Below are positions 25,415-33,844 of a stretch of 64,000 bases of DNA, piece by piece. How positions within the stretch are numbered: the stretch's first letter is position 1; the number at the start of each line of letters is the position of its first letter. Source of the stretch: Comamonadaceae bacterium (GTDB lineage: Bacteria > Pseudomonadota > Gammaproteobacteria > Burkholderiales > Burkholderiaceae_C); assembly GCA_027488985.1 (NCBI GenBank), contig JAIYAR010000013.1, forward strand, positions 372,001 through 436,000, given 5' to 3'. The position numbers and the translations under genes are program-made. The notes below the pieces were generated by a model that searched no databases, was not told the DNA's origin, and saw nothing but the letters and a program-made list of their open reading frames with translations.

Positions 25415-26827
25415 TCAGCTACCGGCCACTTTCATCCTGTTGACCAGAATGGAGCCCACGGTTTTCGCGCCGTAGTTATAAGTATCGGCACCTACCGCCT
25501 CGATGCCTTTGAGCATGTCCTTCATGTTGCTTGCGATGGTGATTTCATGCACCGGATAGGCAATGCGGCCGTTTTCCACCCAGAAGCCGCTTGCACCACG
25601 AGAGTAGTCACCCGTGACGTAATTCACGCCTTGCCCCATCAACTCGGTCACGAACAGGCCCGTGGCCAGCTTTTGCAACATGACATCCAGGTTGTCACCT
25701 GCCTTGGTCAGGCGCGAGGTAAAGGTCAGGTTGTGTGAGCCACCGGAATTGCCGGTCGTGCGCATACCGAGTTTGCGGGCGGAGTAGCTGCTCAGAAAGT
25801 AGCCTTGAACGCGGCCAGAATCAACCACCTTGCGGGGGTGCACGCGCACCCCTTCATCGTCAAAGGGGGAGCTGCCTTTACCGCGCAACACGAAGGGATC
25901 TTCCTGAACGTCAATGTGCTTGGGCAACACCTGCTTGCCCAAAGAATCCAGCAAAAAGGTGCTCTTGCGGTACAGGGCTCCACCACTGACTGCTTGCACA
26001 AACGCACCCAACAGCCCTGCAGCCAAAGGCGACTCAAACAACACAGGGCATTCCACGGTAGCAATTTTGCGGGCCTTGAGGCGGCTGAGGGCACGCTCCG
26101 CCGCATAGCGCCCCACCGCCTGGGGCGACGCCAGCTCATCGGCCGAGCGCATGGAGCTGTACCACGCGTCACGCTGCATGTCCTTGCCCTTGCCGGCAAT
26201 GGGAGAGACCGAGAACGAGTGGCGGGAAGAAGCGTAGCCACCCCGGAACCCACGGGTGTGCGCACTGAAAAAATGGGATTGCTGTGCGGACACCGCAGCG
26301 CCTTCGCTATTGGTGATGCGCTTACTCACACCCAGCGCTGCAGCTTCGCATTCAAGAGCCAAACGGGCGGCCTCTTCGCTGGTCACAGCCCAAGGGAAGA
26401 ACAGGTCCAGATTCCGCTCGCGCTCTTCCACAGGGACGATGTCGTCCGCATCCGGCAGGCTGGCGAAAGGGTCTTCAGCGGTAAAGCGGGCAATGTCGTA
26501 GGCAGCGCGCACGGTTTGTTCAATCGCTGCATCCGAAAAGTCGGATGTGCTGGCGTTGCCACGGCGGTTGCCGATGTAGACGGTCACACCCAGAGATTTG
26601 TCACGGTTGCGTTCCACATTTTCCAGCTCGCCATTGCGCACCGAAACACTCAGACCGCAACCTTCGGAAACCTCTGCACCGGCATCGCTAGCGCCTAATT
26701 TTTTGGCATGGGCCAAGGCAGTGTCTACACGGGTTTCAAAAAATGCGCGGGTATAAGCAAAGCCGCTGTCGGCGGGCTTGGTGGATTCAGGGGTAGGCAG
26801 AGGACGGGCGGAGGTGGGTTTCTTCAT
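25415..26827 (-). CDS. pmbA: Metalloprotease PmbA/TldE
   Basis: TldE forms the heterodimeric TldD/TldE protease involved in peptide (microcin B17) maturation and CcdA turnover. TldE itself lacks the zinc HExxxH site, and none is seen here. The 470-residue protein shows SVRNGELENVERNRDKSLGVTVYIG, GRYAAERALSRL, FDDEGVRVHPRKVVDSG, and the C-terminal GVNYVTGDYSRGASGFWVENG. No tldD is in the window. It is divergent from yjgA with only 23 bp between starts. Confidence 0.94.
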   Translation of the reverse strand: MKKPTSARPLPTPESTKPADSGFAYTRAFFETRVDTALAHAKKLGASDAGAEVSEGCGLSVSVRNGELENVERNRDKSLGVTVYIGNRRGNASTSDFSDAAIEQTVRAAYDIARFTAEDPFASLPDADDIVPVEERERNLDLFFPWAVTSEEAARLALECEAAALGVSKRITNSEGAAVSAQQSHFFSAHTRGFRGGYASSRHSFSVSPIAGKGKDMQRDAWYSSMRSADELASPQAVGRYAAERALSRLKARKIATVECPVLFESPLAAGLLGAFVQAVSGGALYRKSTFLLDSLGKQVLPKHIDVQEDPFVLRGKGSSPFDDEGVRVHPRKVVDSGRVQGYFLSSYSARKLGMRTTGNSGGSHNLTFTSRLTKAGDNLDVMLQKLATGLFVTELMGQGVNYVTGDYSRGASGFWVENGRIAYPVHEITIASNMKDMLKGIEAVGADTYNYGAKTVGSILVNRMKVAGS

Positions 26828-26850
26828 GGCGACGGCTATGATACTTGGCT

Positions 26851-27510
26851 ATGTCACGCAAACTTAAAAAGGGCTATTACGTCCGGGGCTTGTTCGTTGC
26901 CGAAGGCAGCGCGCTCGACCTGGAGTACAAGCGCGAACTCAAGGGCACGGATGAACCGACCCGCACCGATCTCAAAAAAGAAAGCGATGCACTGCAAAAG
27001 TTGGGTGAAGACCTGCTGACGCTGCGCGCAGAACTACTGACCAAGTTGGAACTGCCCGACAAACTGGTGGATGGCGTGGCCGAGGCCAAGCGCATCACCA
27101 ATTTCGAGGGCAAACGCCGCCAGATGCAGTTCATCGGCAAACTGATGCGCAAGCTCGATCCCGCCAAATGGGACGAAATCCGCGCAGCGCTGGAAGAGCA
27201 GCACATGCCTTCTGTGCAAGAAACCATGGTGCTGCACCAGGCTGAACAATGGCGCGACCGCTTGATTGCCGACGACGATGCGGTGGGCCAGTGGCTCAAC
27301 ATCAGTCCTGACACCGACAGCCAGCAATTGCGCGCCCTGATCCGCCAAGCCCGCAAGGACGCCAAGCCCGAAAAGCCGGGTGAGGCTGTTCGCCACGGCC
27401 GTTCATACCGCGAAATCTTTCAGCTCGTGCGCGAAGCTTTGCTCGCAAACCAGGAAGCGTCTCACACAGAAGCTGCAGAAGATGAAGTTGAAGACGGAGA
27501 CGAAGTTTGA
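26851..27510 (+). CDS. darP: Ribosome biogenesis factor DarP (YjgA, DUF615)
   Basis: A 219-residue cytoplasmic protein that in E. coli associates with late 50S precursors. The sequence shows the basic start SRKLKKGYYVRG, LKKESDALQKLGEDLL, RITNFEGKRRQMQFIGKLMR, and a C-terminal RALIRQARKDAKPEK...RHGRSYREIFQLV. The ATG at 26851 is preferred over the TTG two codons upstream. The stop overlaps the TTG start of mog (TTGA). An acidic tail (EDEVEDGDEV) ends the protein. Confidence 0.92.
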   Translation: MSRKLKKGYYVRGLFVAEGSALDLEYKRELKGTDEPTRTDLKKESDALQKLGEDLLTLRAELLTKLELPDKLVDGVAEAKRITNFEGKRRQMQFIGKLMRKLDPAKWDEIRAALEEQHMPSVQETMVLHQAEQWRDRLIADDDAVGQWLNISPDTDSQQLRALIRQARKDAKPEKPGEAVRHGRSYREIFQLVREALLANQEASHTEAAEDEVEDGDEV

Positions 27511-28106
27511 GCAGCAGCGATTTGGATGAAGTCCGCATCGGCATTGTGTCCATCAGCGACCGCGCATCTGCCGGAGTGTATGAAGACAAAGGCATTCCAG
27601 CCCTGAAAGAATGGGTGCAGCATGCAGTGCAAAACCCGGTGGTGTTTGAAGCCCGCTTGATCGCGGACGACCAGAGCACCATTCAGGACACCTTGATTTC
27701 ACTGGTGGATGCCCGCTGTGCACTGGTGCTCACCACCGGTGGCACCGGCCCAGCCCTGCGCGACGTGACGCCTGAGGCCACGCTGGCCGTCGCGCACAAA
27801 GAGTTGCCGGGATTTGGCGAACAGATGCGCGCCATCAGTCTGAACTTTGTGCCCACAGCTATTCTGTCGCGTCAGGTGGCCGTCATCCGCGACCAGACCC
27901 TCATCATCAACCTGCCCGGCCAACCCAAAGCCATCGCCGAAACACTGGAAGGTGTGAAGGGTGCCGAGGGCAATCAAGTGGTACCCGGTATTTTTGCCGC
28001 AGTGCCTTACTGCGTAGACCTGATCGGTGGCCCCTACATTGAAACCGTAGACACCGTCTGCAAGGCCTTCCGCCCCAAAAGCGCTATTCGCACGCCACGG
28101 GACTGA
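27507..28106 (+). CDS. mog: Molybdopterin adenylyltransferase
   Basis: MogA adenylates molybdopterin, activating it for molybdate insertion; the nitrate reductase NasA in this window depends on that cofactor. The 199-residue protein aligns along its length with E. coli Mog: RIGIVSISDRASAGVYEDKG, LTTGGTGPALRDVTPEATL, GFGEQMRAISL, LPGQPKAIAETLEGVKGAEGN. No ATG is available in frame near the start; TTG at 27507 overlaps the darP stop and gives MSSSDLDEVRIG, with TTG at 27522 as the alternative. Confidence 0.96.
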   Translation: MSSSDLDEVRIGIVSISDRASAGVYEDKGIPALKEWVQHAVQNPVVFEARLIADDQSTIQDTLISLVDARCALVLTTGGTGPALRDVTPEATLAVAHKELPGFGEQMRAISLNFVPTAILSRQVAVIRDQTLIINLPGQPKAIAETLEGVKGAEGNQVVPGIFAAVPYCVDLIGGPYIETVDTVCKAFRPKSAIRTPRD

Positions 28107-28159
28107 GGAAGCTCTTCGTTTCGATAAACGCCACCCATCCGACGCGCGTGCCTTGACCC

Positions 28160-28199
28160 AAAAACACCGCAGGACCAGCTCTGCCGGCCTGCTGGTGTT
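28160..28199 (-). terminator. Intrinsic terminator downstream of cysE
   Basis: On the minus strand ACACCAGCAGG pairs with CCTGCGGTGT (one unpaired base) around a 14-nt loop and is followed by TTTTT. It lies about 45 bp after the cysE stop and faces mog, which ends 53 bp away. Confidence 0.7.
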
Positions 28200-28200
28200 G

Positions 28201-28240
28201 CCCCCTGCAAGGGGGAAGCGGCAAAGCCGCCCGGGGGTGT
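28201..28240. repeat. GC-rich double hairpin between mog and cysE
   Basis: Two adjacent small palindromes, CCCCCTGCAAGGGGG (28201-28215) and GCGGCAAAGCCGC (28218-28230), then CCGGGGGTG. It resembles GC-rich intergenic repeats common in Comamonadaceae (recalled resemblance, not searched). Only one copy is visible in the window. Confidence 0.5.
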
Positions 28241-28243
28241 TCC

Positions 28244-29017
28244 TTACTTCCCGATCAACTCGTTGATTTTCGCGGCCTCAAAGCACTCCTTGCGGGCGGC
28301 GTCTTTGGGCACGCAATCGCTATCAGCAAGGCGCGCTGACAGTTGCTCCACCGCTTTCCACAGCATGGCAATCTGGTGGTCCTGGCCGGAGGCACTGTCC
28401 ACCAAGCCACGCAAGGCCTGGCTGACCGGATCATCTTCCTGAGTGATGCCATAAGCAGTGAACTTGCGGTCCTGGGTTGTCACATCCGCGCTCACGCCCT
28501 CTTTGCTGGGAATGATGCGCGCCGGAATGCCCACCGCCGTAGCACCCGCCGGCACCGGCTTAATCACTACCGCATTGCTTCCGATCTTAGCGCCGTCGCC
28601 TACTTCAAAGCCGCCCAGCACTTTGGCCCCGGCACTCACCACCACATCCTTGCCCAAGGTGGGGTGGCGCTTGGCGCCCTTGTACAGGCTAGTGCCGCCC
28701 AGGGTCACGCCTTGGTAAATCGTGCAGCCGTCGCCGATTTCGGCCGTCTCCCCCACTACGGTGCCCATGGCATGGTCAAAGAACACACGTTCACCGAGCT
28801 TTGCACCGGGGTGAATCTCAATCCCGGTAAGGAATCGTGCGATGTGTGACGTAAAACGCCCCAGCCACTTCAGACCGTGGTTCCAGAACCAGTGGGCCGG
28901 GCGATGTAACACTACGGCATGCAGGCCGGGGTAGCAGGTAATGACCTCCCAGGTGCTGCGGGCAGCGGGGTCACGGTCGAGAATGCACTGGATGTCGGAG
29001 CGGATACGGGCAAACAT
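28244..29017 (-). CDS. cysE: Serine O-acetyltransferase
   Basis: CysE acetylates L-serine with acetyl-CoA, the first step of cysteine synthesis. The 257-residue protein has the short-N-terminal (EpsC-like) form: MFARIRSDIQCILDRDPAAR, then the left-handed beta-helix hexapeptide region with IEIHPGAKLGERVFFDHAMG, VVGETAEIGDGCTIYQGVTLGG, and VLGGFEVGDGAKIGSNAVV. The His-Asp catalytic pair is in the FFDHAMG/DGCTIYQG region. About 70 C-terminal residues after GIPARII are longer than average. It follows trmJ by 9 bp and is probably co-transcribed. Confidence 0.94.
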   Translation of the reverse strand: MFARIRSDIQCILDRDPAARSTWEVITCYPGLHAVVLHRPAHWFWNHGLKWLGRFTSHIARFLTGIEIHPGAKLGERVFFDHAMGTVVGETAEIGDGCTIYQGVTLGGTSLYKGAKRHPTLGKDVVVSAGAKVLGGFEVGDGAKIGSNAVVIKPVPAGATAVGIPARIIPSKEGVSADVTTQDRKFTAYGITQEDDPVSQALRGLVDSASGQDHQIAMLWKAVEQLSARLADSDCVPKDAARKECFEAAKINELIGK

Positions 29018-29026
29018 GGTGTCAGT

Positions 29027-29866
29027 CTATCCCTTCAAGACTGGTTTGCCGTCTATAGCCACCAAATCCGCACTGCGGGCAGGCGATTGCGGGCTCTGCT
29101 GCAAAATAGCTTTGGCAATGCCGCGGAGGATGTGGATTTCCTCCTGCGTGACCTGGGCTCGATTGAACAAGGCATTGAGTCGTGGCATCAGCTTCTTGGG
29201 CGACGCAGGGTCCAGAAAACCCAGCTGCACCAGAGACTGCTCCAAGTGCGTGAGCATGCCCGTCACCTGCGCGGCATCGGCCAAATGTGACGGAGCGGCA
29301 GGAGACTGAACCCCGAAACCACCCAAGGCCAAGCGCCATTCATACGCAATGACCTGCAGGGCTGCACCGATATTGAGGGAGCCGAAAGTCGGATTGCTTG
29401 GAATGGACAGGCAGACATGGCAGCGATAGACGTCTTCATTGCGCATGCCAAAGCGCTCGGAACCAAACAAAAAACCAATGCCCTGCTGCCCCTGCACTGG
29501 AGATTCAGATGCCAAATCGGCATCTGGCGCTGATGGAATATGCGCGAGCAGCTCCTTTTTTGATAGCGCCTCGAAGTGCTCTCGCGGGGTAGTAGTAGGC
29601 GGCCCGAAATCCCTCGGGGTCATAGCTGTGGCGCACAAGTGGGTAATGCCGTCCAGCGCCTCGTCCAAGGTTTCAACGATGCGGCACTTGTCCAATACAT
29701 CCAGGGCACCGCTGGCGCGTTGGATGGTTTCTTCGCGGCGCAGAACATTCGGCCATCGGGGTGCGACCAGCACCAGATCATCAAAACCCATGGTTTTGAT
29801 GGCGCGGGCAGCGGCGCCCACATTGCCTGCGTGGCTGGTGTTAATAAGGATAAATCGGGTGTGCAT
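29027..29866 (-). CDS. trmJ: tRNA (cytidine/uridine-2'-O-)-methyltransferase TrmJ
   Basis: TrmJ methylates the ribose of nucleotide 32 in several tRNAs. The 279-residue SPOUT enzyme shows the N-terminal FILINTSHAGNVGAAARAIKTMGF, LVLVAPRWP, GIGFLFGSERFGMRNEDVYRC and the knot sequence LSIPSNPTFGSLNIGAALQVIAYEW. Copy 7 of the 58-bp element encodes about residues 99-118 (LSKKELLAHIPSAPDADLA), lengthening the loop before the FLFGSERFGM motif. It is divergent from suhB, and cysE follows. Confidence 0.93.
   Translation of the reverse strand: MHTRFILINTSHAGNVGAAARAIKTMGFDDLVLVAPRWPNVLRREETIQRASGALDVLDKCRIVETLDEALDGITHLCATAMTPRDFGPPTTTPREHFEALSKKELLAHIPSAPDADLASESPVQGQQGIGFLFGSERFGMRNEDVYRCHVCLSIPSNPTFGSLNIGAALQVIAYEWRLALGGFGVQSPAAPSHLADAAQVTGMLTHLEQSLVQLGFLDPASPKKLMPRLNALFNRAQVTQEEIHILRGIAKAILQQSPQSPARSADLVAIDGKPVLKG
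29512..29569 (-). repeat. 58-bp dispersed palindromic element, copy 7 (inside trmJ)
   Basis: Minus strand: GGCGCTATCAAAAAAGGAGC, then TGCTCGCGCATATTCCATC, then AGCGCCAGATGCCGATTTG. In the same orientation as trmJ and in frame. This is one of the copies closest to consensus in its first half. Confidence 0.88.
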
Positions 29867-29998
29867 GCTGACTGAAATGGGCCGAACTGCTGCAACTGCA
29901 CAAAGAGATGATGCGCAAGTCAGGCCAAACCGTTAAAATACCCGATTGTCGCCGCCTGCATCGCCAGTCGGCCCTTCCGGTTCTTCCCCCCACAATCT

Positions 29999-30913
29999 AT
30001 GACGCTCAATCTGCACCCCATGGCCAACGTGGCCATCAAGGCCGCCCGCACCGCCGGTTCCATCATCAACCGCGCCGCGCTGGACATCGAATCTGTTCGT
30101 GTTTCCCAGAAAAAGGCCAATGACTTTGTCACCGAAGTAGACAAAGCTGCAGAGCAAGCGATCATAGAAACCCTGCTGACAGCCTACCCGGGCCACGGCA
30201 TCCTCGCAGAAGAATCGGGTAGCGAATACGGCGCCCGCGACTCTGAATACGTCTGGATCATCGATCCCTTGGACGGCACCACCAACTTCATCCACGGCCT
30301 GCCTGTGTACTGCGTGAGCATCGCATTGGCGGTACGCGGCAAGGTGGAACAAGCTGTGGTGTACGACCCCACCCGCAACGACCTGTTTACCGCTACCAAA
30401 GGCCGTGGCGCGTACCTGAACGACCGCCGCATCCGCGTCTCCAAGCGCACTCAGCTTAAAGAGTCGCTGATTTCCACCGGTTTCCCCTTCCGCCCGGGTG
30501 ACAATTTCAACCAGTACCTGCACATGATGGGTGACGTGATGCAACGCACCGCCGGCTTGCGCCGCCCCGGCGCTGCAGCTTTGGACCTGGCTTATGTGGC
30601 CGCCGGCTACACCGAAGGTTTCTTCGAGCTCGGTTTGCAGCCCTGGGATGTGGCTGCCGGCTCCTTGCTGGTCACCGAAGCCGGTGGTCTGGTGGGCAAC
30701 TTTACGGGCGAGGCTGACTTCCTCGAGCAGCATGAGTGCCTCGCCGGCAACCCACGCATTTATGGCCAGTTGGTTAGCCTGTTGGGCAAGTACAGCAAGT
30801 TCGCACCCGCCGGCGAAAAGGCCGCTTTGCGCCAAGCCGCCATTGCCGCTGACAACCCGGAGACGACAGCGGAAGACGCTCCCGCTGCCGGCGCTGAAGA
30901 CGCGCCCTTCTGA
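29999..30913 (+). CDS. suhB: Inositol-1-monophosphatase SuhB
   Basis: SuhB hydrolyses inositol phosphates and also takes part in rRNA antitermination complexes in E. coli. The 304-residue protein carries the metal-binding motifs: Glu in ILAEESG, the [12 protein letters not shown] signature, and [15 protein letters not shown] near the end. The C-terminal 40 residues (rich in Ala, Glu, Pro) exceed the E. coli length. The ATG at 29999 matches the [16 protein letters not shown] start of the family. A possible -10 TAAAAT lies near 29934-29939. The stop codon directly abuts that of the convergent GGDEF-EAL gene. Confidence 0.95.
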   Translation: MTLNLHPMANVAIKAARTAGSIINRAALDIESVRVSQKKANDFVTEVDKAAEQAIIETLLTAYPGHGILAEESGSEYGARDSEYVWIIDPLDGTTNFIHGLPVYCVSIALAVRGKVEQAVVYDPTRNDLFTATKGRGAYLNDRRIRVSKRTQLKESLISTGFPFRPGDNFNQYLHMMGDVMQRTAGLRRPGAAALDLAYVAAGYTEGFFELGLQPWDVAAGSLLVTEAGGLVGNFTGEADFLEQHECLAGNPRIYGQLVSLLGKYSKFAPAGEKAALRQAAIAADNPETTAEDAPAAGAEDAPF

Positions 30914-33844
30914 TCAGCCTACGCTGAATTCGGCCACCGGCACCGGCCGGCCGAACAAGTACCCTTGAAAAAACAGGCAGCCCTGGTTTAACAAAAACTG
31001 GCGCTGCCCTTCCGTCTCTACGCCTTCGGCGACCACATCAAAGCCGAGGCTACGCCCCAGCGCCAGCACCGTACTGGCAATGGCCGCGTCGTTGGCATCT
31101 GTCAGTACATCCCGCACAAAGGATTGGTCGATTTTGAGTTGCTGCAAAGGCAGTAATTTCAAATAGGAAAGCGACGAATAGCCAGTGCCGAAATCATCCA
31201 GCGCAAAGCGCACGCCCAAGCTACGAAGAGTTGACATCTTCAAAATAGCTTCCTGACTATCGGTCAACAACAAGCTCTCCGTCAGCTCCAGCTTTAGGAG
31301 TCGTGGATCGGCTCCACTTTGCTCCAATGCGCTTTGCACTTGAACCACGAACTCCGGGCTGCGGAACTGGCGGGCGCTCACATTCACAGCCACAGTCAGA
31401 TGGGCACTCTCCGGCCGGCGCGCCCAGGCTGCCAATTGCATGCAAGCGGTCTGTAGCACCCACTCACCCAATGGAATGATCAAACCCGTTTGTTCCGCAA
31501 GAGGCACAAATTGCATCGGCGACACCATGCCACGCACGGGATGCTTCCAGCGCAGCAAGGCCTCTGCGCCCACCACATGGCTCACCGCATCCACCACTGG
31601 TTGGTAGTACAGGGTGAGCTCGCCCCGCTTCAAGCCGGCACGAAGGTCCGACTCCATGGCCGTGCGCTCTGCCACCATGGATTGCATGGCAGGGTCGAAA
31701 AATCGCAAGGTATTGCGGCCGGCTGACTTGGCTTCGTACATGGCAAGGTCAGCTTGCTTGAGGAGCTCATCCACCGACTGCCGTTGACCGTGAATCAGCA
31801 CCACACCAATGCTGGGGGTACTGTGGTGCGAGCCGCCAGGCAGCTCGTAGGAGGCATTGAGCTGCAGCAGAATTTTCTTGGCCACCGATTCAGCTTGTAC
31901 CCCTGCATCGGCCATGCTGCCTTCCAAGTCCTGGAGCAAGACCACGAACTCGTCTCCACCGAAGCGCGCCACCGTATCGGATTCACGCACACAAGCCTTC
32001 AGTCGCTGCGCGACCAAGCGCAAGAGCTCGTCACCGACATCATGGCCACGGGTGTCATTGAGATCTTTGAAGTTATCCAAATCGATGAACAGCAAAGCGC
32101 CATGCAAACGCCCGCGGGCACAAGTCGCTACCGCGTATTGCAAATGGTCCATCAACAGACGCCGGTTCGGCAGGTCCGTCAGTACGTCGTAAAAGGCCAA
32201 GCGCTCGATTTTTTCTTCCGCTTCTTTGCGCTCGGTAATATTGCGGCCGATGCCACGGTAGCCCTTGAACACGCCGTGGGAGTCGAATATCGGGGCACCG
32301 CTAGTAGATATCCAGTACACACGGCCTTGAGCATCCCTGTCCCCCAACTCCAACTCTCGGAACACTTGCCGCGCATCCAGCACAGCTTTGTGCGCAGCCC
32401 AGTCGGCCTCCGTCATGTTCATCGCACCGTTTTCCCAACGGGTCTTGCCGATGCTTCTCTCCGTCGTCTTGTCCCGCCCGGTTTCAATCGCACCGTGAAA
32501 ACGGACGAAGCGGTAATCGGCATCTTGTTCCCAATACCAATCCGATGAGAGCTCGGTCAGAGCACGGAAGCGTGCCTCACTCTCTTGCAGGATGGCAAGC
32601 GACTCCTTGTGCTGGGTAATGTCTGTGACCGATCCGTAAGCGTTGTATCGGCCATCGGCCTCCAAATAAGTGATGGCTTTGCCGAACAGGCTGCGGACAT
32701 GCCCGTCTTTGTGAATGATCCGGAATTCCTGTGCCCAGGTCATGCCATCCCGGGCCGACGCATTCATGGATTTGAGCGTTTGAATAATGTCATCGGGGTG
32801 AATCATCCGGAATACGCTTTCAGGCGAGCTGCGGATCTCTTCGGGCGAAAGTCCGAAGATGTCGCGACAAGCGTCACTGACAAACAAAAACCGCCCACTG
32901 TCCCGGCTGAACATTTCAAACTGGTACACCATTTCCGGCAAGCGACTGGTGAGCCGCTGAATCACATCGAGCCTGCGCTGCAGGACCTGCTTGGCCTCGG
33001 CTTCATCCGTGAAATCCTGGACCACCCCGAAATCCACATAGCTGTCGTCCTGGCGGTGGTAGCGATGCATGCGACTGCGCACCCAGCGGATATCTCCATC
33101 ACGCCGCACCCACCGGAACTCCAGCAGCCGACCATCCATCGCCTCGCGGGCTTCCATATAGGATGCTTTGTCCTCGGGGTGAATACCTACGCGGGATTTC
33201 TCGAGGGTGAGCTTTTCAGTCCATGGCGTCTGTGTCAGGCGAAACAGACCCCGCGACCAGCGCGGCACAGTCTGCCCTTGCGGAACGATCCAGTGCCCGG
33301 CCTGCGCAAGGCTTTCTGTTTCTTCAAAAAGTTCCAACTGTCCCCGCAACTCGTCATTGGCGTCTTGCAGGGCCTGCTCGCTTTCGGCAACGGCTTCCTG
33401 CGCAATTCGCTGCGCCGTGATGTCGGTGAGATACACGAGCACATGTGCCTCCCCGGCGATGTGCATGATGGAGCCGCGCCACTCCAGCAGCAGCTCTTCG
33501 CCGCTCCGGGTCAGGAAGTTGATTTCAATGCCCGAAGACAGCGGGTCCGTTCTCATGTCTTCCAAAGCCGCATTTCGGGCTTCAATATCGGGCCAGAACC
33601 CCAAGGACACCGAAGTGCTGCGGGTTGCCTCTTCCCAGGTGTAGCCCGTGAGCTGTTGCCAGCGTGCGTTCACATCGATGAGGGCCCCATCTTCCAAGCG
33701 CTGCACAGAAATGGCTACCGGACTCTGCGCAAACAAGGCCCCGAGCATGTCGTACTGTCGCCGGCTCACCAACTCCAGCGAACGCAGCTCCGCCTGCAGG
33801 GCAGCGATGTCTTGTGGCAGGGCGGATTTTTCGTCTTTAGACAT
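30914..33844 (-). CDS. PAS-GGDEF-EAL protein (cyclic-di-GMP cyclase/phosphodiesterase), downstream paralogue
   Basis: A 976-residue cytoplasmic protein without membrane segments. Successive PAS domains occupy about residues 45-160, 190-285, 305-415 and 425-540, then GGDEF (about 545-710) with intact RFGGDEF and the inhibitory-site RESD five residues before it, then EAL (about 720-970). The EAL domain has EALLRWKHP, the Mg-binding [14 protein letters not shown] and KIDQSFVRD, and the late Glu in VAEGVET. Both catalytic halves look competent, so net activity is undecidable. The start overlaps the upstream paralogue's stop (ATGA). The two proteins share the whole layout and many residues, hence a tandem duplication. 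Confidence 0.93.
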   Translation of the reverse strand: MSKDEKSALPQDIAALQAELRSLELVSRRQYDMLGALFAQSPVAISVQRLEDGALIDVNARWQQLTGYTWEEATRSTSVSLGFWPDIEARNAALEDMRTDPLSSGIEINFLTRSGEELLLEWRGSIMHIAGEAHVLVYLTDITAQRIAQEAVAESEQALQDANDELRGQLELFEETESLAQAGHWIVPQGQTVPRWSRGLFRLTQTPWTEKLTLEKSRVGIHPEDKASYMEAREAMDGRLLEFRWVRRDGDIRWVRSRMHRYHRQDDSYVDFGVVQDFTDEAEAKQVLQRRLDVIQRLTSRLPEMVYQFEMFSRDSGRFLFVSDACRDIFGLSPEEIRSSPESVFRMIHPDDIIQTLKSMNASARDGMTWAQEFRIIHKDGHVRSLFGKAITYLEADGRYNAYGSVTDITQHKESLAILQESEARFRALTELSSDWYWEQDADYRFVRFHGAIETGRDKTTERSIGKTRWENGAMNMTEADWAAHKAVLDARQVFRELELGDRDAQGRVYWISTSGAPIFDSHGVFKGYRGIGRNITERKEAEEKIERLAFYDVLTDLPNRRLLMDHLQYAVATCARGRLHGALLFIDLDNFKDLNDTRGHDVGDELLRLVAQRLKACVRESDTVARFGGDEFVVLLQDLEGSMADAGVQAESVAKKILLQLNASYELPGGSHHSTPSIGVVLIHGQRQSVDELLKQADLAMYEAKSAGRNTLRFFDPAMQSMVAERTAMESDLRAGLKRGELTLYYQPVVDAVSHVVGAEALLRWKHPVRGMVSPMQFVPLAEQTGLIIPLGEWVLQTACMQLAAWARRPESAHLTVAVNVSARQFRSPEFVVQVQSALEQSGADPRLLKLELTESLLLTDSQEAILKMSTLRSLGVRFALDDFGTGYSSLSYLKLLPLQQLKIDQSFVRDVLTDANDAAIASTVLALGRSLGFDVVAEGVETEGQRQFLLNQGCLFFQGYLFGRPVPVAEFSVG